Assembly (NCBI RefSeq): GCF_050611725.1
Contig: NZ_JBODJB010000001.1
Coordinates: 1,054,001-1,118,000 of the forward strand
Origin: Ferruginibacter sp050611725
GTDB taxonomy: Bacteria; Bacteroidota; Bacteroidia; Chitinophagales; Chitinophagaceae
Direction of reading: 5' to 3'
DNA length: 64,000 nt
The notes under the pieces are model-generated. The model saw only the letters and a program-made list of their open reading frames with translations, was not told where the DNA came from and made no database searches. Both the position numbers and the translations under genes were made by a program. Numbering within the stretch: position 1 is the stretch's first letter; every line of letters begins with the position of its first letter. Shown here piece by piece: positions 48,348-58,900 of this stretch.

Positions 48348-50786
48348 ATGAGAAAAATTATCCTTTATATACTTTGTATGTCGGGTATTGCTTACACAAA
48401 TGCCCAGAAAATTTCCGGTATTGTTTTGAGCAATGATTCTTTAGCATTAAGTAATTCTTCTGTTTCTTTATTGGATGGGTCGGGTAAAAAATTGGTAAAA
48501 CTGCATATTAGCAACGATGAGGGAAAATTTTTGTTTACAGAAGTTAAGCCGGGCACATATTTGATTAACATTTCTCATGTTGATTATAAAGGATTTACCA
48601 GCAAAATAATTAATGTTGTTGAAAATACGGATATCGAAATACCCATTATTCGCCTACAAAAAATATCCGGCACTTTGTCGGAAATTATTGTGAAGTATCA
48701 ACGGCCAATGATAGAGGTGCAGGCAGATAAATTAGTACTCAATGTAGATGGTACAATAAACGCTACGGGTACGGATGCTTTGGAATTAATAAGAAAATCT
48801 CCGGGGGTTTCTGTTGATAAAGATGATAATATTCAAATGATCGGAAAATCAGGGGTGCAAATTTTTATAGACGATAAACCCAGTCCGCTGAATGGAGAAG
48901 AATTGGGTAATTATTTAAAATCTATCCAATCGTCACAAATAGAATTGATTGAATTAATTACCAATCCATCTGCAAAATATGAAGCCGCAGGTAATGGAGG
49001 TATCATCAATATTAAATTGAAAAAAAATAAGTCGGTAGGAACGAATGGTACTATTACGGCAGGTTATGGAGTAGGTGTTTATGGTAAGTACAATGCAGGC
49101 GTGTCGTTAAACCATCGCAACAAAAAAATAAACATTTTCGGGAATTATAATTTTAATCATGCTTTAAATTATATCGATTTCAGAATTAAAAGAATGCAAC
49201 TGGATTCTTTGTTCGATTTTGTTTCTGATCGAAATATTAAGAATACAACACATGGCTTTAAAGCAGGAATAGATTTTTTTGCAAGTCCCAAAAATACATT
49301 TGGTTTTTTTGTGAGTGGAAATTTAGTGAATCTAAATCCTAAATCGTTAAGCATTACGCCTATCAGTTATATGCCAACACATGAGGTTGCTAAAGTGCTG
49401 GTGTCGGACAATGTTCAGGAGGGTTTTTCAAATAATATTAATCTGAATGGCAACTATAAGTTTTCAGGCCGTAAACAAAATCATTTGAATGTTGATGTCG
49501 ATTATGGTTTTTTTGATATCACTCGAAATCTTTATCAACCGAATATCTATTATAAATCAGATACTACAACGGAATTGAGCCGAGCCATTTATCGCTTCCC
49601 TTCAAGAGCAGATATTGATATTTATTCTGTAAAAATGGATTATGAGCATCCTTTCGAACAAGGAATACTTGCTTACGGTATTAAAAGCTCCTTTGTAAAA
49701 TCCGATAACAATTTCAGACGCTATAATGTATTAGGTAACACCGAAAGTTTAGATACCTACAAGAGTAATCAATTTAATTATAAAGAGTATATCAATGCTG
49801 CATACATGAGCTTCAATCGAAATATGCAATATATACAGCTCCAACTTGGGGTAAGAGTAGAACATACTGTTTCAAAAGGAGAATCGTATCCAATCAACGG
49901 AGTTGGTATTGTTCAGTACAATAGCAAGGAAAGTTTTACTAGAAGATATACCAACTTGTTTCCTAGTGTATCTATCAGTTTTGTAAAAAATCCGGAAATG
50001 ATTTGGGGTATTACAGCCGGTAGGAGAGTGGACAGGCCTAATTATCATGATCTTAATCCTTTCGAATTCAAATTAGATGAATATACTTTTCGAAAAGGAA
50101 ACACAGAATTAGTGCCGCAATTTTCCAGTAGTATCAGCATATCAAATACATACAAATCGAAACTGATCTCGAAACTTGGGTACAGTTACATTAAAGATCT
50201 GCTTGGGTTGTTGGTAGATACAATCGATGTAAGCAAAAACTTTATTACACCAAAAAATATAGCGGAACAAAAAATTATTACTCTCTCCGAGAACTATCAA
50301 TTACACAAGGATTGGTACACAGGCTTTTTTAATTTCAATGCATTTTACTCAACATTTAATGCCGATTTTGGTGGCGGCGACAGGGTGGTGAACACTGAAA
50401 TATTTTCTGTTATTACAGGTGTGCAAAATAGTTTTAAGCTGGGTAAAAATTGGATGGCTGAATTAAGCGCAACCTATAATTCACCTACCTTATCCGGAAT
50501 ACTAAAATCGAAATCAAGGTGGGGGATGGATGTTGGGGCTCAAAAAAGTATCATGAAAGGAATGGGTAATTTAAAGTTTGCTGTAACCGATATTTTCTGG
50601 TCAAATGTTGATAGGGGTTCTCTAATGTTTGCCGGACAAGAAAGCCGCAGTTATTTCAGAAGAGAAAGTCGTCAATTCAAAATTAATTTCACTTATCGAT
50701 TTGGTAACAAGCAAGTAAAAAGTGCCCGTAACAGATCTTCGGGTTCTGAAGACGAGTTGAAGCGTTCAGAAAATACAGGATCTTAA
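48348..50786 (+). CDS. TonB-dependent receptor-like outer-membrane protein
   Basis: 812 residues from ATG 48348, the first with a signal peptide (MRKIILYILCMSGIAYTNAQ). Then a carboxypeptidase-D-like regulatory domain (KISGIVLSNDSLALSNSSVSLLDG...GTYLINISHVDYKGF), a plug (DALELIRKSPGVSVDKDDNIQMIGKSGVQIFIDDKP; IELIELITNPSAKYEAAGNGGIINIKLKK) and an outer-membrane beta-barrel. Lacks a SusD partner, so it is of the single-gene family rather than SusC type. Ligand unknown. Confidence 0.88.
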   Translation: MRKIILYILCMSGIAYTNAQKISGIVLSNDSLALSNSSVSLLDGSGKKLVKLHISNDEGKFLFTEVKPGTYLINISHVDYKGFTSKIINVVENTDIEIPIIRLQKISGTLSEIIVKYQRPMIEVQADKLVLNVDGTINATGTDALELIRKSPGVSVDKDDNIQMIGKSGVQIFIDDKPSPLNGEELGNYLKSIQSSQIELIELITNPSAKYEAAGNGGIINIKLKKNKSVGTNGTITAGYGVGVYGKYNAGVSLNHRNKKINIFGNYNFNHALNYIDFRIKRMQLDSLFDFVSDRNIKNTTHGFKAGIDFFASPKNTFGFFVSGNLVNLNPKSLSITPISYMPTHEVAKVLVSDNVQEGFSNNINLNGNYKFSGRKQNHLNVDVDYGFFDITRNLYQPNIYYKSDTTTELSRAIYRFPSRADIDIYSVKMDYEHPFEQGILAYGIKSSFVKSDNNFRRYNVLGNTESLDTYKSNQFNYKEYINAAYMSFNRNMQYIQLQLGVRVEHTVSKGESYPINGVGIVQYNSKESFTRRYTNLFPSVSISFVKNPEMIWGITAGRRVDRPNYHDLNPFEFKLDEYTFRKGNTELVPQFSSSISISNTYKSKLISKLGYSYIKDLLGLLVDTIDVSKNFITPKNIAEQKIITLSENYQLHKDWYTGFFNFNAFYSTFNADFGGGDRVVNTEIFSVITGVQNSFKLGKNWMAELSATYNSPTLSGILKSKSRWGMDVGAQKSIMKGMGNLKFAVTDIFWSNVDRGSLMFAGQESRSYFRRESRQFKINFTYRFGNKQVKSARNRSSGSEDELKRSENTGS

Positions 50787-50788
50787 TT

Positions 50789-51772
50789 TTAATCTTCCTG
50801 CTTACCGATCATTTTTCCTTCACCGCTTTTCCATTTATTGTTCAGCTCCTCAAACTCCTTAGCATCAGCTTCGCTGAATTTTTGGTCTGTTAGGGATTTT
50901 AGATCGGGTTGCCCGGCGTTTACCCAGGCGGTGTACCAAAAACTTGCAACAGAGTAAATAGATTGTCTCATTCTTCTTTCAACCATTCCTCCCATTTTTT
51001 TATTAAATGCAATGGTAAAGTCAGATGAATATTGACGGATAACAACTCCGTTACGGGTTTCGAAACTATATTTTTGATCAGATGGGAATTCTTTGGTTAA
51101 TTCCCTTTCAATATTTAATACCGAATCGGAGGCGGCGGCACTTTCTAAAACCCTCTCCCAGATATATTCTGATGGGTTGGTAATATATTGTGCTTTACCA
51201 ATAAAAAAGTCGAATTCTTTTTCTGCAAGTAATTCCGGTACACGACTTTCCCAAAAGCCATGAATGCCTTTTTGATTGGTGTATTGTCCGTTGTGATTGC
51301 TGTTAGCGTGTAATGGTACATGTGAGTCTGCAATATAATGACCAAGCTCTGCACTGTTTTTCATGATCTTACTAAAATTCTTTTCTTTAAAAGCAGCAGT
51401 CAATCTACCCAACATGATTTGTAAATGCCATGGAACAATGCCATATTCTCTCACGGAATCTTCACCGAATTTTTCCACGGCATCTTTCCATTTGCGTGGA
51501 AGATTGGGGTAGGGATAAGTGCCGTAATGGTTGATGTCTATATAATGTCTTGGCCCTTCTTCTTTAACTGCATACCTGCGTTTATCCGGATCAACAGAAT
51601 GTTCAACCAAAAAATCAATATTGGGTTTATATAATACCATCATTTCAGGCGGCAACAGAAATACTGCGTAGTAGTTTATTTTCTGATGACCATAAAATCC
51701 CCAGCAATAACTCTTTAAATAAGGAACGAGGAGTAGCGAAACAAGAAATATGGAACTAATTACTCTTTTCAT
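50789..51772 (-). CDS. S1/P1 nuclease/phospholipase C-like zinc enzyme
   Basis: 327 residues. Signal peptide ending at SYCWG; the mature N-terminal Trp and GHQKI are the first zinc ligands in this fold, followed by HYIDINHYG, NSAELGHYIADSHVPLHANSNHNG and GIHGFWESRVPEL, which supply the other His/Asp ligands of a trinuclear zinc site. Family hydrolyses phosphodiester bonds in nucleic acids or phospholipids. Two bases from the convergent receptor gene. Confidence 0.85.
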   Translation of the reverse strand: MKRVISSIFLVSLLLVPYLKSYCWGFYGHQKINYYAVFLLPPEMMVLYKPNIDFLVEHSVDPDKRRYAVKEEGPRHYIDINHYGTYPYPNLPRKWKDAVEKFGEDSVREYGIVPWHLQIMLGRLTAAFKEKNFSKIMKNSAELGHYIADSHVPLHANSNHNGQYTNQKGIHGFWESRVPELLAEKEFDFFIGKAQYITNPSEYIWERVLESAAASDSVLNIERELTKEFPSDQKYSFETRNGVVIRQYSSDFTIAFNKKMGGMVERRMRQSIYSVASFWYTAWVNAGQPDLKSLTDQKFSEADAKEFEELNNKWKSGEGKMIGKQED

Positions 51773-51842
51773 TTACAAAGATTGAATATTGAATTTACAA
51801 TTTTTTTTTATGCTGACCATACTTTCCAGTTTCTTATTTCTT

Positions 51843-52463
51843 CTATTCCACCACATCTGTTACACCACCACTTACTGCAAACTTCATAGTTTGGGTTGCA
51901 CTAATATTGGTAATTGGTTTCACCCTGCTTTTAGGAATGATATAAACATTACCTGCTACCGAATAGGCCATCGGCACATACACTGCTATATAATCTTTAA
52001 AGCCAAACTCTTCCATATCCTCTTGCGTAACAAATCCTACACGCCACACATCATTGTCATCTACGTTAGCAAGCACATTGGCAGTAAATTTCTTTTTCTC
52101 TCCTGCAAAAGCTTCAAAAAAATCTTTAAGTGTAGAATAAATGAATTTGATGCCGGGTGTTTTTTCAAGCAGCTTATCAAATACCGATACAAGCTTATTG
52201 AATACAAATGTTGAAGAGATGTATCCTACAAACAGAATAAGCCCGATGATCACAATAAAACCTAAACCGGGTACCCGTTTGATAGTACCATCTGTATCTT
52301 CCATCAATCCCGGAAAAACTCCGTGAAGCAGGTTCGGCAAAATGCCGTCTATAAAATTAAAGGCTGCCGTTATTGCCCAAATAGTAATGGAAATGGGTGC
52401 TAATACCAGTAATCCCTGAAGGAAATACTGAAAAAGCAGTTTAAATGTAAATGGCTTTTTCAT
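51843..52463 (-). CDS. DUF502 family membrane protein
   Basis: 206 residues with two membrane helices (YFLQGLLVLAPISITIWAIT; GLGFIVIIGLILFVGYISSTF), then a soluble part with TPGIKFIYSTLKDFFEAFAG and FVTQEDMEEFGFKDYIAVYVPMAYSVAGNVYIIPKSRVKPI, typical of DUF502. Function unknown. A -7 element (TATCTTTG, 52484-52491, minus strand) sits just upstream. Confidence 0.9.
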   Translation of the reverse strand: MKKPFTFKLLFQYFLQGLLVLAPISITIWAITAAFNFIDGILPNLLHGVFPGLMEDTDGTIKRVPGLGFIVIIGLILFVGYISSTFVFNKLVSVFDKLLEKTPGIKFIYSTLKDFFEAFAGEKKKFTANVLANVDDNDVWRVGFVTQEDMEEFGFKDYIAVYVPMAYSVAGNVYIIPKSRVKPITNISATQTMKFAVSGGVTDVVE

Positions 52464-52552
52464 TGTAGAAAATATTTGATTATCAAAGATACTTGTTTAA
52501 TAAGGATATGCTTAAAATGAGAAAAACAGGATGAACGGCAAAAAAAGAGCTT

Positions 52553-52593
52553 GGAAACTTTGGCGACACAAAAAGTTTCCATAGTTTTGTGTC
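52553..52593 (+). promoter_or_regulatory. Promoter and two interlocking inverted repeats of the efflux operon
   Basis: TTTG (52559-52562), 19-base spacer, TAGTTTTG (52582-52589) is a consensus promoter. Inverted repeat one: GGAAACTTT (52553-52561) and AAAGTTTCC (52572-52580). Inverted repeat two: GACACAAAA (52565-52573) and TTTTGTGTC (52585-52593). They overlap each other and cover both promoter elements, fitting TetR autorepression. Confidence 0.78.
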
Positions 52594-52607
52594 CGATTTT
52601 AAAAAAA

Positions 52608-53225
52608 ATGGAAGTAAAAGACAGAATTATACAGGGCTCGTTTGAATTGTTCATGCGCTATGGCTTCAGGTCGGTATCCATGGATGATATTGCCGGTAAA
52701 ATGGGTATGAGCAAAAAAACATTGTATCAGCATTTTGCCGATAAGGACCAATTGGTTGAAGCGGCGTTGGATTATGATATTGAACATGACCAACGGGATT
52801 GTTTGCTTTGTACCAACAACTCAACCAATGCGGTGGAAGAAGTATATAATATCATAGATACCGTAGCCGAGCAACTGAGAGATATGAACCCGATGGTATT
52901 GTATGAAATGCAAAAATTTCATCCGTCGGCATTTAAGCGTTTTCAAAAACATAAAGATGAGTTTATTTTAAAAATGATCCATCAAAATCTGGAAAGAGGC
53001 ATTACGGAAGGATTGTATAGAGATGATATAAATGTTGAAGTGCTTTCGAAATTCAGATTGGAATCAATGATGCTCATTTTTAACATTGAAGTTTTTCCTC
53101 TGGCAAAAACCTATCCTTTAAAAGAGCTGATGCTGATCATTGGTGAGCATTTCCTATACGGCATCTCATCTCCAAAAGGATATAAATTAATACAGAAATA
53201 CCAACAAGAAAGAATCAAAAAATAA
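52608..53225 (+). CDS. TetR-family repressor of efflux operon
   Basis: 205 residues from the ATG at 52608. N-terminal helix-turn-helix VKDRIIQGSFELFMRYGFRSVSMDDIAGKMGMSKKTLYQHFADKDQLVEAAL; the C-terminal ligand domain is variable. A Cys pair occurs at CLLC just after the HTH. Upstream frame reaches into the promoter and is rejected. Followed within 7 bases by tolC-, adaptor- and permease-like genes, so it likely represses this operon. Confidence 0.92.
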   Translation: MEVKDRIIQGSFELFMRYGFRSVSMDDIAGKMGMSKKTLYQHFADKDQLVEAALDYDIEHDQRDCLLCTNNSTNAVEEVYNIIDTVAEQLRDMNPMVLYEMQKFHPSAFKRFQKHKDEFILKMIHQNLERGITEGLYRDDINVEVLSKFRLESMMLIFNIEVFPLAKTYPLKELMLIIGEHFLYGISSPKGYKLIQKYQQERIKK

Positions 53226-53231
53226 CTACTG

Positions 53232-54635
53232 ATGGAAAAAAACAGAATCACAAAAACACTGATTGCGCTATTGCTGATAGCGGGCAACAGTGCTGTAGCA
53301 CAAAAGACGAATGAGTTTACGGTAAAACAAACTGTTGACTATGGATTAAAAAATTCGGTACAGGTAAAAAATGCTTTGCTGGATATTAAAGCACAAAAAC
53401 AAACCAACCGTGAGTTTACTGCAAATGCTTATCCGCAATTGACTGCAGGTTTAGGGGTTACGCATTATTTTGATATTCCTGTACAGGCAATACCAAACTT
53501 TATCAGTCCGGCAACCTATCAAGTATTGGTAGACGAAGGTGTGAAAAACGGAAGTGGCAACACTATTACAATGCCCAATGGTGGCGACTTTGGAGTGATT
53601 GCTGCACAGTTTGGTACACCATGGACTGCCAACGGCGGTTTTGATGTGTCGCAAATATTATTTGACGGGCAGGTTTTTGTTGGCCTTCAGGCGAGAGGAG
53701 CTGCTATGAGTTTGGCAACAAAAAACGCTGAAGTAACGCAGGAACAAATAAAGGCAAACATCTATAAAATTTATTACCAACTGGCTGTCGGTAAACAACA
53801 ACTGGCAAGTATAGACGATAATATTGCCACTTTCAATAAGTTGATGAGTGATACCAGAGAGATCTATAAAAACGGCTTTGTTGAAAAATTAGATGTAGAT
53901 AAAGTGCAGGTATCATTGAACAATTTAACATCAGAAAGAGAAAAGGTTCAGAATGCTTTGGATGCCGGAAATGCAGCCTTGAAGTTTTTGATCAATATGC
54001 CTCAAAAAGAAATTTTGGTGTTAACCGATTCGGTGACAGAAGATGAGATCAAAGCAGACCTTTTGGATACTGCTTATAAATACGAAGACAGAAAAGAAAT
54101 ACAGGCGCTTGGGTTTGCTGCAAAGTTGAATGAGTTTAATGTTAAGCGTTTTCAACTAAGCAGATTGCCATCATTGGTTGCGTTTGGTACTTACAGCAGA
54201 AATGCACAACGTCAAAAATTTGATTTTTTCGATAAAGGTGATTGGTATAAAACTGCATTGGTTGGTGTAAAGATGAGCATTCCGATATTTGATGGTTTTG
54301 CACGTAGAGCTAGAATAGAAAATGCAAAAATTTCTTTGGAAAAAATAAACAATACCACAGAAGCGGCTAAACAAATGGTGGACTATGATGTAGCCAATGC
54401 AAAGATCAAAATGAAAAGTGCTTTGCTTACATTGGATATTCAAAAAAGAAATATTGACCTGGCTCAGAAAGTGTACAATACCACTAAGAAAAAATATGAA
54501 CAAGGGTTAGGTAGTAATCAAGAGATTTCTCTTGCACAAACAGAATTCAGATTAGCACAAGCTAACTATTATGGTTCTTTATACGATGCAATTTCGGCAA
54601 AGATAGACTGGCTTAAAGCGATCGGTAAATTATAA
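53232..54635 (+). CDS. TolC-family outer-membrane efflux protein
   Basis: 467 residues. Signal peptide (ALLLIAGNSAVAQ), two OEP repeats with long coiled-coil hairpins (AEVTQEQIKANIYKIYYQLAVGKQQLASIDDNIATFNKLM; and FEQ-type second half, KKKYEQGLGSNQEISLAQTEFRLAQANYYGSLYDAI). Forms the outer-membrane channel of the tripartite pump. Six bases behind the TetR gene. Confidence 0.93.
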   Translation: MEKNRITKTLIALLLIAGNSAVAQKTNEFTVKQTVDYGLKNSVQVKNALLDIKAQKQTNREFTANAYPQLTAGLGVTHYFDIPVQAIPNFISPATYQVLVDEGVKNGSGNTITMPNGGDFGVIAAQFGTPWTANGGFDVSQILFDGQVFVGLQARGAAMSLATKNAEVTQEQIKANIYKIYYQLAVGKQQLASIDDNIATFNKLMSDTREIYKNGFVEKLDVDKVQVSLNNLTSEREKVQNALDAGNAALKFLINMPQKEILVLTDSVTEDEIKADLLDTAYKYEDRKEIQALGFAAKLNEFNVKRFQLSRLPSLVAFGTYSRNAQRQKFDFFDKGDWYKTALVGVKMSIPIFDGFARRARIENAKISLEKINNTTEAAKQMVDYDVANAKIKMKSALLTLDIQKRNIDLAQKVYNTTKKKYEQGLGSNQEISLAQTEFRLAQANYYGSLYDAISAKIDWLKAIGKL

Positions 54636-54677
54636 AATCAAACTAACATGCTTACAAATCAAATTAACACTATAAAA

Positions 54678-55886
54678 ATGAAAAATTTATTCATAATCGG
54701 CACAGCTACGGTATTGCTTTTGTCGGCCTGTGGCAGTAGCAAAAAAGATGGTGCCGCAGATTTAAATGACAAAAAAGCTGCACTCGAAAAATTAAAAGGC
54801 GACAAAGTCAAAACAGACGAGCAGATCAAAAAACTGCAGGAAGAATTACTGAAGCTGGATACAAATGCTGCAACTACTTCAAAAATAAAATTGGTAGGTA
54901 TAACACCTGTAGTTGCTCAAAACTTTAAACATTATATCGATCTTCTTGGTAAAGTAGATGCTGATAATATTTCGTATATCTCTCCCCGTGGTATGCCCGG
55001 GCAAGTGAAAGCGATCTATATCAAGCAAGGCGATGCAGTGCGTAAAGGTCAGTTGATCTTAAAATTAGACGACGCTATTGTACAACAACAGGTAGTAGCA
55101 GCTCGTCAACAAATGGAAGGGATAAAAACGCAATTAGCTTTTGCTAAAACAATTTATCAACGTCAAAAAAATCTTTGGGATCAGGGTATTGGTACCGAAG
55201 TGCAATTAATTACCGCAAAAACTAATGTTGAAGCGTTAGAAAATCAATTAAAAACTGCAGACGAACAAGTGAAGATAGCTCAGGAGCAATTGAAAACAGC
55301 TAATGTTTACAGCGATGTGAGCGGTATAGCAGATCAGGTTAACGTAAAAGTTGGTGAATTGTTTTCAGGCGTTTCTGCAGCAGGTGCCCAAATTAAAATT
55401 GTAAATACATCCTCTTTAAAAGTAGTTACCAGCGTTCCTGAAAATTATTTAACAAGAATGAGAAAAGGTTCTCCTGTTGAGATCACCATTCCTGATGCTA
55501 ATAAAAAAATTAGTTCTACTCTTTCTTTGATCAGTCAGTCTATTGATCCGCTTCAAAGAGGTTTTGTCGCAGAAGCAAAGATTCCTTATGATAATGTGTT
55601 GAAACCAAATCAAACTGCTATTATGAAAATATTGGATTACAATGCAGTGAATGCAATTGTAATTCCGGTGAATGTTGTACAATCTGATGAAACTGGTAAA
55701 TATGTTTATGTGTTATCAAAAAGCAGTAATGGTAAAACCACAGCACACAGAGTAACCGTAACCATTGGCGAAGTATATGGTGATAGTGTGGAAATAAAAG
55801 GAGGATTAACTGTGAATGATCAATTGGTTACAGATGGTTTCCAGAATTTATATGAAGGACAATTGATCTCTACAGAGGTAAAGTAA
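54678..55886 (+). CDS. RND efflux periplasmic adaptor
   Basis: 402 residues from ATG 54678. Lipobox LLSAC16, coiled-coil segment, lipoyl-like half motif (VKAIYIKQGDAVRKGQLILKLDDAIV), alpha hairpin, beta-barrel (VSGIADQVNVKVGELFSGVS) and membrane-proximal domain. Links TolC to the RND permease. Confidence 0.93.
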   Translation: MKNLFIIGTATVLLLSACGSSKKDGAADLNDKKAALEKLKGDKVKTDEQIKKLQEELLKLDTNAATTSKIKLVGITPVVAQNFKHYIDLLGKVDADNISYISPRGMPGQVKAIYIKQGDAVRKGQLILKLDDAIVQQQVVAARQQMEGIKTQLAFAKTIYQRQKNLWDQGIGTEVQLITAKTNVEALENQLKTADEQVKIAQEQLKTANVYSDVSGIADQVNVKVGELFSGVSAAGAQIKIVNTSSLKVVTSVPENYLTRMRKGSPVEITIPDANKKISSTLSLISQSIDPLQRGFVAEAKIPYDNVLKPNQTAIMKILDYNAVNAIVIPVNVVQSDETGKYVYVLSKSSNGKTTAHRVTVTIGEVYGDSVEIKGGLTVNDQLVTDGFQNLYEGQLISTEVK

Positions 55887-55991
55887 TTGGATAGCGTCTG
55901 CAAAGTTGAATAAAGAAATAATGTACAAGTCTCGAAGTGAATTCGGGAGAAGTTGAAAAGATAACTAACTGATGACAACAAAGATATTTTT

Positions 55992-58900
55992 ATGAATATA
56001 ATAGAAAAAGTAAAAGCAAAATTTAAAGAGTTTGCACCCACCAGCTGGGCCATAGATAACCGTACTGCAGTTTACATTATTGCAGTGTTGGTTACTTTAT
56101 GGGGGCTTACAAAGTTCAATACAATGCCCAAAGAACAGTTTCCGGATATAGTTGTTCCAACCATATCTGTGGTTACTGTATATGCAGGTAACTCTCCCAA
56201 AGACATTGAGAACTTAGTAACCAGACCAATTGAAAAACAATTGAAAGGTATCAGTGGCGCTAAAGTAAATAAGATACAAAGTACATCGCAGGCCGATTAT
56301 AGCTTGATCGTTATTGAGTTTGATACGGATGTAAAAACAGATCTGGCTAAACTCAAAGTAAAAGATGCGATCGACAAAGCACAAACTGACCTGCCGAATG
56401 ATCTTACATCGCAACCCAATGTTGCAGAATTTGCATTCAGTGAAATGCCGGTAATGTTTGTGAATGTGAGTGGAGATTATGACGGTATTAAATTAAAACA
56501 GTATGCCGATAAAATGCAGGATAAGATCGAAGAATTAACTGAGATCACCCGTGCTGAAATTGTTGGTGCACCTGAAAGAGAAATTCAGGTAAATGTAGAT
56601 CCGAATAAGATGTCTTTGGCTCGTATCAGTTTCATGGATATCGAAAATGCTATTGCAAGAGAGAACCGTGATATCACCGGCGGTATGATGGAAGTGGGGA
56701 ACATGAAACGTACCATTAATGTAAAAGGGCAATTTGCAAGCGCATTGAATCTGCAAAATATTGTAGTGCGTAGTAGTTCACAAGGCGGTACTGTTTATTT
56801 AAAAGACATTGCACAACTGGTAGATACCATCAAAGAAAAAGAAAGTTATGCAAGGTTAGATGGAAAGAATGTTGTTACACTTAACATTGTAAAACGTGCC
56901 GGAGAGAATTTGATCAACGCTGCCGATAAAGTAAAAGGTATTGTGGCAGATATGCAATTGAAAGAAGAACTACCGAAAGACCTTAAAGTGGTTATCACCG
57001 GTGATTTGAGTAAGCAAACTAAAACATCATTCAATGAATTGGTAAATACCATTATCATAGGGTTTATTTTAGTGTTGATCATTCTGATGTTCTTCATGGG
57101 TGTTACCAACGCATTCTTCGTGGCGTTGAGTGTACCACTGAGCGTATTTGTGGCATTTATGTTTTTGCCGCTGGCAGATGGTATCATCGGTACAACGGTT
57201 ACGCTTAACTTCATTGTACTCTTTGCATTGCTGCTGGGGCTGGGTATTATTGTGGATGATGCCATTGTGGTAATTGAAAATACACACCGTATTTATAATA
57301 ATGGTAAGGTGCCGATCATACGCAGTGCCAAAGAAGCCGCAGGCGAAGTATTCATCCCGGTATTGGCAGGTACAGCAACTACGCTGGCGCCATTCTTCCC
57401 GTTATTGTTATGGAAAGGATTGATCGGTAAGTTCATGATCTATCTGCCTACGATGTTGATCCTTACATTGGCAGCATCATTGATCGTAGCATTTATCTTC
57501 AATCCGGTTTTTGCAGTAAGCTTCATGAAGCCGGAAGGGAAAGAATTTGAAAAGCCGAAGAAACATATTTGGACAAATAAATGGTTTTTAATTTTTGCAA
57601 TTGCCGGTGTGTTATTACATCTGCCGGGTTTCCATGGTACAGCTAATTTATTGCTTACAATGGCTTTGTTAATGCTGTTGAATACTTATGTATTGAATGA
57701 TGTTATACATGCATTCCAGAAAAAAGTGTTGCCTGCATTAATGAATCGTTATGAAAAATTACTGAAATGGATATTGGTAGGTTGGAGGCCGGTATGGGCT
57801 TTTGCATCACTATTTGTTTTGTTTATTCTGTCAATTGTTTTACTTGGATTAAGAGGTAATAAATCAACCTTCTTCCCAAGTGGCGATCCGAATTTTATTT
57901 ATGTGTATTTAAAAATGCCTGTTGGTACTGATGTTAAATATACAGACAGTGTTACACATGTATTGGAAAACAGAGTGCATAAAATTTTAGCGAAAGAATT
58001 ACCAACAGTACCCGGTGGAATTGTTGAAAGTATTATTACGAATGTTGCAGTAAGTGCAAATAATCCTCGAGATAATAATAGAAGTGTGCAGCCGAATTTG
58101 GGACGTATACAAGTATCGTTTGTAGAATATGATAAACGTGAAGGCAAGAAAACCAAACCTTTCATGGAAGAGATTCGTAAGCAAATGGTTGGTATCCCGG
58201 GTGCAAGTATTGAAGTTGGTCAGGAAGATGGTGGTCCTCCAACAGACCCTCCGGTAAACATCGAAATACAAGGAGATAATTTTGAAAGCATAGCAAAAGT
58301 AGCAAGTGATCTGTCTCATTATTTGGATACAAATCAAATAGATGGAATTGAGAACCTGCAAATGGATGTTGATCTGAACAGTCCTGAAATTGCCATCAAT
58401 GTTGACAGAGAAAAAGCGATGATGGAAGGATTAAGCACCGGACAAATTGGTATGGAAATTCGTACAGCTGTTTTTGGTAAAGAAGTAAGTAAACTAAAAG
58501 ACGGCGAAGATGAGTATAAGATACAGTTGCGTACTACAGATCTGATCAGAAACAATATTACCGACATCATGAATATGCGTATCACATTTATGGATATGAA
58601 TACCATGAGGGTTAAAAGTATACCGATCAGTGCAGTTGCCACAGTTGATTATGGTATTGCCGCAGGTGCAATCAAACGTAAAAATGTAAAACGTACCATT
58701 CAATTACAAAGCAATGTATTAGATCCTACAATGGTTGGTAAAGTAAATGCTGAATTGCAGGATAAGATCGATGACTTTAAAACAAAAAACAAGATACCCG
58801 CCGACGTTAGTTTAAGATTAAGCGGACAAAGTGAACAGGAAAAAGAAACACAATCTTTCCTTGGTACGGCATTGTTGATCGCATTGGGTATCATCTTTAT

